From CAVPUA01 sp963828015 (GTDB taxonomy: Bacteria > Actinomycetota > Actinomycetes > Mycobacteriales > Jatrophihabitantaceae), in the NCBI GenBank assembly GCA_963828015.1, contig CAWHCD010000001.1:1-20740 (forward strand): a DNA stretch of 20,740 bases, given 5' to 3'. This document shows, piece by piece, positions 8,551 to 15,132 of the stretch (positions within the stretch are counted from its first letter, which is position 1; the number at the start of each line of letters is the position of its first letter). The notes beneath the pieces were generated by a model. That model did not search any database and was not told the DNA's origin. It was given only the letters and a program-made list of their open reading frames with translations. Made by a program: the position numbers and the translations under genes.

Positions 8551-8580
8551 GTCGACGCTTTCCTCGGGCCTGGATAGCAT
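8551..8580 (+). promoter_or_regulatory. Predicted leaderless promoter of the EthD-family gene
   Basis: TAGCAT at 8575-8580 matches TAnnnT and lies 6 nt before GTG 8587. TCGACG at 8552-8557 is a partial -35 match with 17-bp spacing. No Shine-Dalgarno sequence is present, which fits a transcript that begins at the start codon. Confidence 0.5.
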
Positions 8581-8586
8581 CGCGCC

Positions 8587-9243
8587 GTGATCACCCTGGT
8601 GCGGTTGGCCCGTCGCGCGAGTGCGCTGAGCGTCGAAGACTTTCAGGTTCAGGCTGATGTGGCCTGTGCCTGGCCGGTGCTGCCCGAGCTGCGTCGCGCG
8701 ACCCAGTCCCTGACCCGTCTCGGCGGCTACCGCGCTGGTACTCCGATCTACGACGTGGTCGACGAACTCGTCTTCAGCGACGTCGACGCGGCCAAGGCGG
8801 CCTACGCGCTGCCTGCCTTTCAAGCCGTGTGGCGCTCGCCGCTGCTCGATCCGGCGTCGATCAGCACGCTGCTCGACGTTGAGATCGTGGCCAAGGACGG
8901 CCCGGTGCCGGTCGGCGGCGTCAAGAACATCGAGTTCGTGACCCGGCTGCCTTCGATGGAGCACGCTGCGTTCGACCGCTACTGGAGCGAGGTGCACGGC
9001 CCGCTGGCCGCCCAGATCGAACCGATTCGACGTTATGTGCAGAGCCATACCGTGCCCGAGGCCCACATCGGCTGGGAGGAGCCGTTGTTCGACGGGCTGG
9101 CCCTGACCTGGTTCGACAGCGTCGCGGCGATGCGCGAGGGCGCCACCTCGGCGGTCTACGAGGAGACCCGGGCCGACGAGCTGAACTTCCTCGACGGCGA
9201 GCTGCCGTTCATCATCACCACCGAACGGCTCATTGTTGGCTAG
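8587..9243 (+). CDS. EthD-domain (dimeric alpha/beta-barrel) protein
   Basis: 218-residue protein with two ferredoxin-like halves. The second half (from about residue 115) carries the EthD-type signature FDRYWSEVHGPLA and then RRYVQSHTV. The first half (ITLVRLARR, later IYDVVDELVFSD) looks like a diverged copy. The EthD fold is found in accessory proteins of P450 ether degradation and in small cofactor-independent enzymes; the exact reaction here is unknown. The GTG start at 8587 is supported by the leaderless -10 six bases upstream. It is divergent from the ene-reductase/flavoprotein/CoA-ligase run, and EthD proteins often travel with P450 and ferredoxin-reductase genes, so it may belong functionally to that set. 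Its TAG stop is embedded in the -10-like element of glpK. Confidence 0.8.
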   Translation: MITLVRLARRASALSVEDFQVQADVACAWPVLPELRRATQSLTRLGGYRAGTPIYDVVDELVFSDVDAAKAAYALPAFQAVWRSPLLDPASISTLLDVEIVAKDGPVPVGGVKNIEFVTRLPSMEHAAFDRYWSEVHGPLAAQIEPIRRYVQSHTVPEAHIGWEEPLFDGLALTWFDSVAAMREGATSAVYEETRADELNFLDGELPFIITTERLIVG

Positions 9244-9246
9244 TTT
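9241..9246 (+). promoter_or_regulatory. Possible leaderless -10 element of glpK overlapping the upstream stop codon
   Basis: TAGTTT matches TAnnnT and lies exactly 6 nt before ATG 9253. Its first three bases are the stop codon of the EthD gene. No Shine-Dalgarno sequence precedes glpK. I see no good -35 at the expected distance, so this could be coincidence. Confidence 0.35.
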
Positions 9247-9252
9247 CGGCCC

Positions 9253-10734
9253 ATGACGCAGTTCGTCGGCGCGCTCGATCAAGGCACCACGAGCACCCGG
9301 TTCATGATCTTCGATCACGCCGGGCAGGTCGTCGCCCGGCACCAACTCGAGCACGACCAACTGCTGCCCCGTCCCGGCTGGGTCGAGCACGATCCCGCGC
9401 AGCTGTGGCAGCGGACCCAGCAGGTCATCGACGCGGCGCTCGATGCGGCCGGGCTGAGCGCTGGTGACCTGGCCGCGATCGGGTTGACCAATCAGCGCGA
9501 GACGACCGTGCTCTGGAACCCCCGCACCGGGCAGCCCTACGGCAACGCGATCGTCTGGCAGGACACCCGCACCGACCAGCTCATACGGCGCCTGACCGAC
9601 GGTGGCGCGGCGGAGGTGATCCGGGCCAAGACCGGACTGATGGCCGCCCCGTACTTCTCGGGCGGCAAGATCGCCTGGCTGCTGGAGTACGGCTCCGGCC
9701 TGCGCGCGGCGGCCGATCGGGGAGAGGTGCTCTTCGGCACGGTGGACTGCTGGCTGACCTGGAACCTGACCGGCCGGCACCTGACCGACGTGACCAACGC
9801 CAGCCGGACCATGTTGATGAACCTGGACACGCTCGACTGGGATCAGGAATTGCTCGATATTTTCGGCATTCCCCGCTCAATATTGCCCCGGATCGTCTCG
9901 TCGTCGGACGCGGAGGAGTTCGGCGTACTGCGGAGGACCACGGCCCGGGGCGTTCCCCTCACCGCAGTGCTCGGCGACCAGCATGCGGCGATGGTCGGCC
10001 AGGTCTGCTTCGCCCCCGGGGAGGCCAAGAACACTTACGGCACCGGCAACTTCCTGCTCGTCAACACGGGGACGGCACCAGTCCGCAGCGACTCCGGGCT
10101 GCTCACCACCCTCTGCTACCGCTTCGGTGCCGAGGCGGCCGTCTATGCCCTCGAGGGGTCGATCGCGGTCACCGGCTCGGCGATCCAGTGGTTGCGCGAT
10201 CAGCTGGGGATCATCGACGACGCCAGCGAGATCGAGGCGCTGGCCCGCTCGGTGCCCGACACCGGCGGCGTGTATTTCGTGCCGGCGTTCTCGGGCCTGT
10301 TCGCGCCCTACTGGCGCAGCGACGCCCGCGGGGTGATCGTCGGGCTGTCGCGGTTCTCGACCAAGGCCCATCTGGCCCGGGCCGCACTCGAGGCCATCTG
10401 CTTCCAGAGCGCGGATGTGGCCGAGGCGATGGGGCAGCCGCTGCGGGTGCTCAAGGTCGATGGCGGGGTCACTGCCAATGAGCTGTGCATGCAACTGCAG
10501 GCCGACATCCTGGGCGTCGAGGTCAGCCGGCCATCGGTGGCCGAGACGACCGCGCTGGGTGCGGCCTACGCCGCTGGGCTGGCCGTCGGCTACTGGGCCG
10601 ACACCGACGAGCTGCGCACGCATTGGCGCGAGTCCAAGCGCTGGACGCCACAGTGGACCGAGCAGCAACGTCAGGCCGCCCGGGCGCGGTGGAAGATGGC
10701 AGTCGAACGCTCGTTGAGCTGGGTCGACGTCTAG
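9253..10734 (+). CDS. glpK: Glycerol kinase
   Basis: FGGY-family kinase of 493 residues that phosphorylates glycerol to sn-glycerol 3-phosphate with ATP. The N-terminal phosphate-binding loop is D9-Q-G-T-T-S-T15. The glycerol-binding Arg-Glu pair is in N80-Q-R-E83, WQDTRT follows, and the catalytic Asp is D242 in GDQHAAMVGQ. The ATPase-core block TYGTGNFLL and the late motif LKVDGGVTANELCMQ are both present. Length and motifs match ordinary bacterial GlpK. The start at ATG 9253 has no Shine-Dalgarno sequence. glpD begins 9 bp after the stop, with its ribosome binding site overlapping the glpK stop region, so the two form an operon that takes glycerol to dihydroxyacetone phosphate. No glycerol facilitator gene is in the window. 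Confidence 0.96.
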   Translation: MTQFVGALDQGTTSTRFMIFDHAGQVVARHQLEHDQLLPRPGWVEHDPAQLWQRTQQVIDAALDAAGLSAGDLAAIGLTNQRETTVLWNPRTGQPYGNAIVWQDTRTDQLIRRLTDGGAAEVIRAKTGLMAAPYFSGGKIAWLLEYGSGLRAAADRGEVLFGTVDCWLTWNLTGRHLTDVTNASRTMLMNLDTLDWDQELLDIFGIPRSILPRIVSSSDAEEFGVLRRTTARGVPLTAVLGDQHAAMVGQVCFAPGEAKNTYGTGNFLLVNTGTAPVRSDSGLLTTLCYRFGAEAAVYALEGSIAVTGSAIQWLRDQLGIIDDASEIEALARSVPDTGGVYFVPAFSGLFAPYWRSDARGVIVGLSRFSTKAHLARAALEAICFQSADVAEAMGQPLRVLKVDGGVTANELCMQLQADILGVEVSRPSVAETTALGAAYAAGLAVGYWADTDELRTHWRESKRWTPQWTEQQRQAARARWKMAVERSLSWVDV

Positions 10735-10738
10735 GAGG
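10734..10738 (+). promoter_or_regulatory. Ribosome binding site of glpD
   Basis: A perfect GGAGG whose first G is the last base of the glpK TAG stop codon (10732-10734), 5 nt before ATG 10744. It supports glpD as the downstream gene of a glpK-glpD transcript. Confidence 0.8.
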
Positions 10739-10743
10739 CAGCG

Positions 10744-12438
10744 ATGGCCGTCGCGTTGTCCTCGGCCGCGCGCGCCGCCGCCCTGGACGCGATGGCCAGT
10801 GCCGACCTGGACGTGCTCGTCGTCGGCGGGGGCGTGGTCGGTGCCGGAACGGCCCTGGACGCGGTGACCCGGGGCCTGTCGACGGCGCTGGTCGAGTCGC
10901 GCGACTGGGCCAGTGGCACGTCGAGCCGCTCGAGCAAGTTGATCCACGGCGGGCTGCGCTACCTGGAGATGTTCGACTTCGGGCTGGTGCGCGAGGCCCT
11001 GCACGAGCGCGGGCTGATGTTGCAGACGCTGGCTCCGCACCTGGTCCGGCCGGTGCCGTTCCTGTATCCGCTGCAGCACCACTGGGAGCGGGCCTATGTA
11101 GGTGCGGGCATCCTGCTCTACGACACGATGGCGGCCACGTCCGGCAATGCGCGCGGGTTGCCGCACCACCGCCACCTGACCCGCCGGCACGCGCTGCGCG
11201 AGGCGCCCGGGCTGCGGCGCGAATCGCTGACCGGGGCGATCCAGTACTGGGACGCGCAGGTCGACGACGCCCGGCACACGATGACGGTGGTGCGCACCGC
11301 GGCCGACTACGGCGCCCACGTGGCCAACCGCACCCAGGTGCTGGACTTTCTGCGCGAGGGCGAACGGGTCACCGGGGCGCGGATCGTCGACATCGAGACC
11401 GGGATCGAACGCGACGTCCGGGCCAAGCAGGTGATCAACGCCACCGGCATCTGGACCGACGACACCCAGGCCCTGGCCGACACCCGGGGACAGTTCCACG
11501 TGCGGGCGTCCAAGGGCGTGCACCTGGTCGTGCCACGTGATCGCATCCAGTCCCAGACCGGGATCATCCTGCGCACCGAGAAGAGCGTGCTGTTCGTGAT
11601 CCCGTGGGGCCGGCACTGGATCATCGGCACGACCGACACCGACTGGAACCTCGACAAGTCCCATCCGGCCGCCAGCGCCTCGGACATCGACTACGTGCTG
11701 CGGCACGTCAACGCCGTCCTGGCCTCCCCGCTGACCACCGCCGACGTCGAAGGTGTGTACGCCGGGCTGCGGCCGCTGCTGGTCGGGGAGTCGGAATCGA
11801 CGTCGAAGCTGTCGCGCGAGCACGTCGTCGGGCATCCGGTGCCCGGGCTGGTGGTGGTCGCCGGCGGCAAGTACACGACCTACCGGGTGATGGCCGCGGA
11901 CGCCGTGGACGAGGCGGTGCGGGGCATGGACGAGCGGGTCGCGCCGTCGTGCACCGCCGAGATTCCCCTGGTCGGCGCGTCCGGATTCGCGGCGTTGCGC
12001 AATCAGCGCCGGCGCCTGGCCGCCTCGGCCGGCATCCACGTGGCCCGGATCGATCATCTGCTCGGGCGCTACGGCGCCGAGGTGGACGATCTGCTCGAGC
12101 TGATCCGTCTCGACCCGTCGCTGGCCGCCCCGCTGCCCGGCGCCGATGACTACCTGCAGGCCGAGGTCGTCTACGCGGTCACCCACGAGGGGGCGCGGTT
12201 CCTCGAGGACGTGCTGGCCCGGCGCACCCGCATCTCGATCGAGTCCTGGGACCGCGGGGTGGGTGCCGCCCCGACCGTCGCCACGCTGATGGGGGCGCGG
12301 CTGGGCTGGGACGCGGTCGAGCAGGCGCGGCAGGTCACGTTCTACCGCGAGCGCGTCCAGGCCGAACGCAACTCCCAGACCGAACCGGACGATCAAGCCG
12401 CCGACCGGGCCCGCCTGGAAGCCCCCGACGTCATCTGA
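10744..12438 (+). CDS. glpD: Aerobic glycerol-3-phosphate dehydrogenase
   Basis: FAD-dependent, membrane-associated sn-glycerol-3-phosphate dehydrogenase, 564 residues, oxidising glycerol 3-phosphate to dihydroxyacetone phosphate and passing electrons to the quinone pool. The Rossmann FAD motif is V27-G-G-G-V-V-G33. The family signature GTSSRSSKLIHGGLRYLE begins at residue 58, followed by the FGLVREALHERGLMLQTLAPHL region. ATGIWTD, GVHLVVPRD and IIGTTDTDW mark the core, and GLRPLL and VVAGGKYTTYR precede the C-terminal DAO_C-type helical domain. The start has an ideal GGAGG. The C-terminal ~25 residues are charged and probably disordered. It forms an operon with glpK. Downstream there is no simple intrinsic terminator; instead a cluster of inverted repeats starts about 30 bp after the stop. 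Confidence 0.96.
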   Translation: MAVALSSAARAAALDAMASADLDVLVVGGGVVGAGTALDAVTRGLSTALVESRDWASGTSSRSSKLIHGGLRYLEMFDFGLVREALHERGLMLQTLAPHLVRPVPFLYPLQHHWERAYVGAGILLYDTMAATSGNARGLPHHRHLTRRHALREAPGLRRESLTGAIQYWDAQVDDARHTMTVVRTAADYGAHVANRTQVLDFLREGERVTGARIVDIETGIERDVRAKQVINATGIWTDDTQALADTRGQFHVRASKGVHLVVPRDRIQSQTGIILRTEKSVLFVIPWGRHWIIGTTDTDWNLDKSHPAASASDIDYVLRHVNAVLASPLTTADVEGVYAGLRPLLVGESESTSKLSREHVVGHPVPGLVVVAGGKYTTYRVMAADAVDEAVRGMDERVAPSCTAEIPLVGASGFAALRNQRRRLAASAGIHVARIDHLLGRYGAEVDDLLELIRLDPSLAAPLPGADDYLQAEVVYAVTHEGARFLEDVLARRTRISIESWDRGVGAAPTVATLMGARLGWDAVEQARQVTFYRERVQAERNSQTEPDDQAADRARLEAPDVI

Positions 12439-12457
12439 CCCATTCGCGCGTGAATCG

Positions 12458-12558
12458 TTCAACCTGCGCGAGTGGGCCCTCAACCTCCGCCGAGTGGGCG
12501 CGAAACGCGCGAGTGGGCGCATATAGGCGTCCACTCGGCGCGTTGGCGCCCACTCGCG
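12458..12558. repeat. Five-copy GAGTGGGC repeat cluster forming two interleaved inverted repeats
   Basis: The gap between glpD and uppP (12439-12667) contains five copies of a ~13-bp unit: three direct at 12466-12477, 12488-12501 and 12508-12520, and two inverted at 12527-12540 and 12546-12558. Copies 3 and 5 are perfect 13-bp inverted repeats (CGCGAGTGGGCGC). Copies 2 and 4 are 14-bp inverted repeats with one G/A difference that stays pairable as G-U in RNA. Copies 3 and 4 can also form a short hairpin with an ATATAG loop. Copies 1 and 2 lie in a ~21-bp direct duplication that includes a TCAACCT lead-in. No T-run follows. It may act as a glpD terminator, an mRNA 3'-end structure or a REP-like intergenic element. 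Confidence 0.7.
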
Positions 12559-12667
12559 GATCTGGGGCGGGGCGTTTCGGGGCGGCGGGGCCGGGCGGGC
12601 GGTGAGTTGCTGAGGACGCACTGGACGTGGTTCGCCTCGGAAACACAGTTCGGTCAGGGTGAGCCCC

Positions 12668-13567
12668 ATGCATCACCTGAGCTGGCTCGAGGCGGGCGTC
12701 ATCGGAGCGGTGCAGGGCATCACGGAGCTGTTTCCCGTGTCGAGCCTGGGCCACAGCGTGCTCATCCCGGCCTGGATCGGCGGCAGCTGGTCGCATGACC
12801 TCAACGTGGCCGACCCCGAATCGCCCTACCTGGCCTTCATCGTCGGCCTGCACGTGGCCACCGCCATCGCGTTGATCATCTTCTTCTGGCGCGACTGGGT
12901 CCGCATCGTCCGCGGGCTGGCCTCAAGCGTGGTCCACCGCGAGGTCAAGACGCCCGACCAGCGGCTGGCCTGGATGCTGATCCTGGCCACGATCCCGGTA
13001 GGACTCGTCGGCCTGATCGGCGAACACTGGCTGAGAACGACGCTGGGCAAACCGGTGCCGGCGGCGATCTTCCTCACCCTGAACGGGTTGCTGCTGCTCG
13101 CCGCCGAGCGCATGGCCCACCGTGACCTCAATGCCGAGTACGTCGACGAACGCGAGAGTGGCCACCAGTCCGATGAACGGGTGGCCACCCAGTCGATGGC
13201 GTCGGCGGTGCTGGTCGGCTCGGCCCAGATCCTCGCGCTGGCCCCAGGGATCTCACGTTCGGGCGTCACCATGGTGGCCGGCATGTTCAAGGGCCTGACC
13301 CGCGAGGACGCGGCCCGGTTCTCCTTCCTGCTGGCCACGCCGGTCATCCTGGCCGCGGGCGCGCTCAAGGTCGGCGACCTGACCGGCCCGCTCGGCGACG
13401 GGATTCGCGGTCAGGTGCTGTTCGGCTCGTTGATGTCCGGCGTCGGGGCCTATCTCTCGGTGCGCTTCCTGACCCGCTACTTCGCCAACCGGTCGCTGCG
13501 CCCGTTCGGCATCTACTGCATTGTGGCCGGCCTGGCCAGCCTCGTCCTGTTCGCCGTCCGGCGATAG
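12668..13567 (+). CDS. uppP: Undecaprenyl-diphosphatase UppP/BacA family
   Basis: Integral membrane phosphatase that recycles undecaprenyl pyrophosphate to undecaprenyl phosphate for cell-wall synthesis; overexpression is classically linked to bacitracin resistance. The first catalytic motif is at residues 16-29 (Q-G-I-T-E20-L-F-P-V-S-S-L-G-H29). The second is PGISRSG with the essential Arg. About seven or eight hydrophobic segments follow the usual order. Two deviations: Leu replaces the usual small residue in VSSxGH, and a polar loop with SHDLNVADPESPY follows the first motif. I favour ATG 12668 over GTG 12659: a CAGGGT hexamer lies 7 nt upstream, matching the leaderless spacing seen elsewhere here, and no good Shine-Dalgarno is present. 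It ends 14 bp before the DUF3817 start. Confidence 0.88.
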   Translation: MHHLSWLEAGVIGAVQGITELFPVSSLGHSVLIPAWIGGSWSHDLNVADPESPYLAFIVGLHVATAIALIIFFWRDWVRIVRGLASSVVHREVKTPDQRLAWMLILATIPVGLVGLIGEHWLRTTLGKPVPAAIFLTLNGLLLLAAERMAHRDLNAEYVDERESGHQSDERVATQSMASAVLVGSAQILALAPGISRSGVTMVAGMFKGLTREDAARFSFLLATPVILAAGALKVGDLTGPLGDGIRGQVLFGSLMSGVGAYLSVRFLTRYFANRSLRPFGIYCIVAGLASLVLFAVRR

Positions 13568-13568
13568 G

Positions 13569-13574
13569 TAGCGT
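13569..13574 (+). promoter_or_regulatory. Possible leaderless -10 element of the DUF3817 gene
   Basis: TAGCGT matches TAnnnT and lies 7 nt before GTG 13582. This is why I prefer 13582 over the in-frame GTG at 13573. No convincing -35 is visible. Confidence 0.35.
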
Positions 13575-13581
13575 GCCCCAC

Positions 13582-13911
13582 GTGAGCAGCCCCGAGTCCT
13601 ACGCCGGTGCGTTGCTGCGCTACCGCATCGCCGCCTTCGTCACCGGCGTGGTGCTGCTGACCGGCTGCGTGATGCTGATCCTCAAGGACGTAGGCCACGT
13701 CTCGCACATGGAACCCGAGACCGGACTGGTCTGGCTCTTCCACGGCTGGTTCTTCCTGGCCTACGTGATCTTGACATTCATCCTGGGCCTCAAGCTGCGC
13801 TGGCCGCTGTGGCAGTACCTGGCCGTGATGGTGTGCGGCACGATCCCGTTCATGTCCTTCGTCGCCGAGCACTACGTGACGCGCCAGGCCCGATCGCGCA
13901 TCTCGTCCTGA
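13582..13911 (+). CDS. DUF3817 family membrane protein
   Basis: Small integral membrane protein of 109 residues of the DUF3817 type, common in actinobacteria and of unknown function. It opens with a short polar stretch and ALLRYRIAAFVTGV. Helix 1 is AAFVTGVVLLTGCVMLI, followed by a polar loop (GHVSHMEPETG). The conserved H-G-W-F-F-L-A-Y-V block opens helix 2, then LRWPLWQYLAVMVCGTIPFMSF forms helix 3, with a VAEHYVTR tail. It lies 14 bp after uppP but seems to have its own leaderless start. Its last 40 bp overlap, tail to tail, with the end of the sigma-factor gene on the other strand, which limits change at both C-termini. Confidence 0.82.
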   Translation: MSSPESYAGALLRYRIAAFVTGVVLLTGCVMLILKDVGHVSHMEPETGLVWLFHGWFFLAYVILTFILGLKLRWPLWQYLAVMVCGTIPFMSFVAEHYVTRQARSRISS

Positions 13912-14414
13912 CCGAAGTGCTCGACCAGTTCGCTGCGCGCCCGGGCGACCCGCGAGCGGATGGTGCCGACCGGGCAGCCGCAGACGTCGGCCGCCTCGGC
14001 GTAGGACAGCCCCACCAGCTGCGTCAACACGAACGCCTCGCGCCGCTCGGGGTCCAGGGCGTCCAGCAGCGCCCGGGAGGTGACCGTCTCGGCCGGATCG
14101 GCGCCGCTGCGCTCGCGCGGGGCCGGCAACGCCCGCACCCGCACGGCCGAGCGCACCGCGTCGGCGCAGACCCGCCGGGCGATCGCCAGCAGCCAGGTCC
14201 GGGCCGAGGAGCGCCCGGCGTAACGGTGCAGGGCGGCGAACGCGCGGGCGTACGTCTCCTGGGTCAGGTCGTCGGCGGCACTGCGCTGACCCAGGTTGGC
14301 GCACAGCCGCCAGACGTCGGGCTGGGTGAGCCGGACGAACTCGGCCGCGGCCACGGCATCGCCTCGACGCGCGCGCAGCGCGTGGGCGGTGACGTCGTCG
14401 ACCTCGTCCAACAC
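13872..14414 (-). CDS. sigC: ECF RNA polymerase sigma factor, SigC-like
   Basis: Group 4 (ECF) sigma factor of 180 residues. Region 2 contains ADDLTQETYARAFAALHRY and SSARTWLLAIARRV. Region 4 contains LTQLVGLSYAEAADVCGCPVG followed by TIRSRVARARSEL, the -35-binding helix-turn-helix. These blocks closely match my recollection of Mycobacterium tuberculosis SigC, including the unusual VCGCPVGTIRSRVARAR segment. I chose GTG 14414 because it gives normal ECF length; upstream sequence is open but atypical, and a GAGAAT hexamer lies 6 nt before this GTG. It is divergent from a membrane anti-sigma gene across 79 bp, and the copper operon follows that gene, so its regulon probably includes that operon. 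The two Cys in VCGC are worth noting but are also present in SigC. Confidence 0.9.
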   Translation of the reverse strand: MLDEVDDVTAHALRARRGDAVAAAEFVRLTQPDVWRLCANLGQRSAADDLTQETYARAFAALHRYAGRSSARTWLLAIARRVCADAVRSAVRVRALPAPRERSGADPAETVTSRALLDALDPERREAFVLTQLVGLSYAEAADVCGCPVGTIRSRVARARSELVEHFGQDEMRDRAWRVT

Positions 14415-14456
14415 GGATCCATTCTCGCAGGGCCAACCTGTGAACCCGATCACCGC

Positions 14457-14484
14457 GGGAACCAATGCGGCCCCCCGAACGACT
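14457..14484 (+). promoter_or_regulatory. Candidate ECF-type promoter for the anti-sigma/copper operon
   Basis: GGGAACC at 14457-14463 resembles a common ECF -35 (GGAAC). CGACT at 14480-14484 resembles the -10 class CGTC/CGTT at 17-bp spacing. Transcription would start near 14491-14494, that is at GTG 14494, matching the absence of a Shine-Dalgarno sequence. It would let the divergent sigma factor drive the operon. The motif is partial and the specific SigC recognition sequence may differ. Confidence 0.35.
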
Positions 14485-14493
14485 AATCCGTAC

Positions 14494-15132
14494 GTGAAGT
14501 GTGACCGGTTCCGCGAGGCGGCCTCCGCGCGCCTGGACGGCGAGCCGATCGGCATGGCCAGCTCGGCGCTGGATCACCACCTGGCCATCTGCCCCGGTTG
14601 CGCGGGGTGGCTGGCCGACGCGACCCGGCTGAGTCGCACCGCGCGGGTGGGCGCGAGCACAGTGCCCGACCTCAGCGAGCAGATCCTGGTCGACGCCGTG
14701 CTGCCCGCCCGCCGCGTGCTGCGCCGGCGCAACCAGCTGCGGGTGCTGATCGCGCTGATCGGCCTGGTGCAGCTGGTGCTGGCCGCCCCGGCGCTGTTCG
14801 GCACCGACATCGGCATGTCCATGTCGGTGCACGCCTCGCACGAGGAGGCGGCCTGGAACGCCGCCCTCGGCATCGCCTTGCTGGCCACCGCGATCCGGCC
14901 GGTCCGGGCCGCCGGCGTGCTCACCGTGCTGGCCACCTTCGTCGGCCTGCTGGCCCTGCTCAGCATCCGCGACGTGGCCAGTGGGGCGGTCGAGCTGCCG
15001 CGGCTGGCCACCCATCTGGCCGCCGTGGCCGGGCTGGTCTTCGTGGCCCTGCTCAGCCGGGCCGAACGGGCCCTGCCGCCGGCCCCCGAAGCGGCCGCGA
15101 CGGACCGCGGCCGGTTGCGGGGGGTCGCGTGA
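14494..15132 (+). CDS. Zinc-finger transmembrane anti-sigma factor, candidate copper sensor
   Basis: 212-residue membrane protein. The cytoplasmic N-terminus has the anti-sigma zinc-finger pattern: C3, then H29-L-A-I-C33-P-G-C36 (HX3CX2C), in the setting FREAASARLDGE typical of zf-HC2 proteins. About four transmembrane helices follow (residues ~82-103, ~119-135, ~138-157 and ~171-188). The loop between helices 1 and 2 (residues 104-118) would be extracytoplasmic and reads GMSMSVHASHEE, with M108, M110, H113 and H116. These are soft and borderline ligands suited to copper. The gene is divergent from the SigC-like sigma gene and its stop overlaps the CopC-CopD start (GTGA). I infer that it holds the sigma factor at the membrane and releases it according to copper. 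GTG 14494 is chosen because it puts Cys3 and the finger at the usual place. Sigma binding itself is not proven. Confidence 0.8.
   Translation: MKCDRFREAASARLDGEPIGMASSALDHHLAICPGCAGWLADATRLSRTARVGASTVPDLSEQILVDAVLPARRVLRRRNQLRVLIALIGLVQLVLAAPALFGTDIGMSMSVHASHEEAAWNAALGIALLATAIRPVRAAGVLTVLATFVGLLALLSIRDVASGAVELPRLATHLAAVAGLVFVALLSRAERALPPAPEAAATDRGRLRGVA

Noticed and set aside
12458..12558. CRISPR array reading of the GAGTGGGC repeats
   Set aside because: Spacing is irregular and too short, two copies are inverted and no cas gene is near.
9877..12669. A very long open frame on the minus strand opposite glpK and glpD
   Set aside because: Its product is Arg/Gly/Asp/Pro/His-rich low-complexity sequence with no motif, typical of the antisense of high-GC genes; glpK and glpD on the plus strand are unambiguous.
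14415..14555. 47-residue N-terminal extension of the sigma factor
   Set aside because: It crosses the divergent control region into the anti-sigma gene and has no sigma-factor character; GTG 14414 gives normal ECF length.
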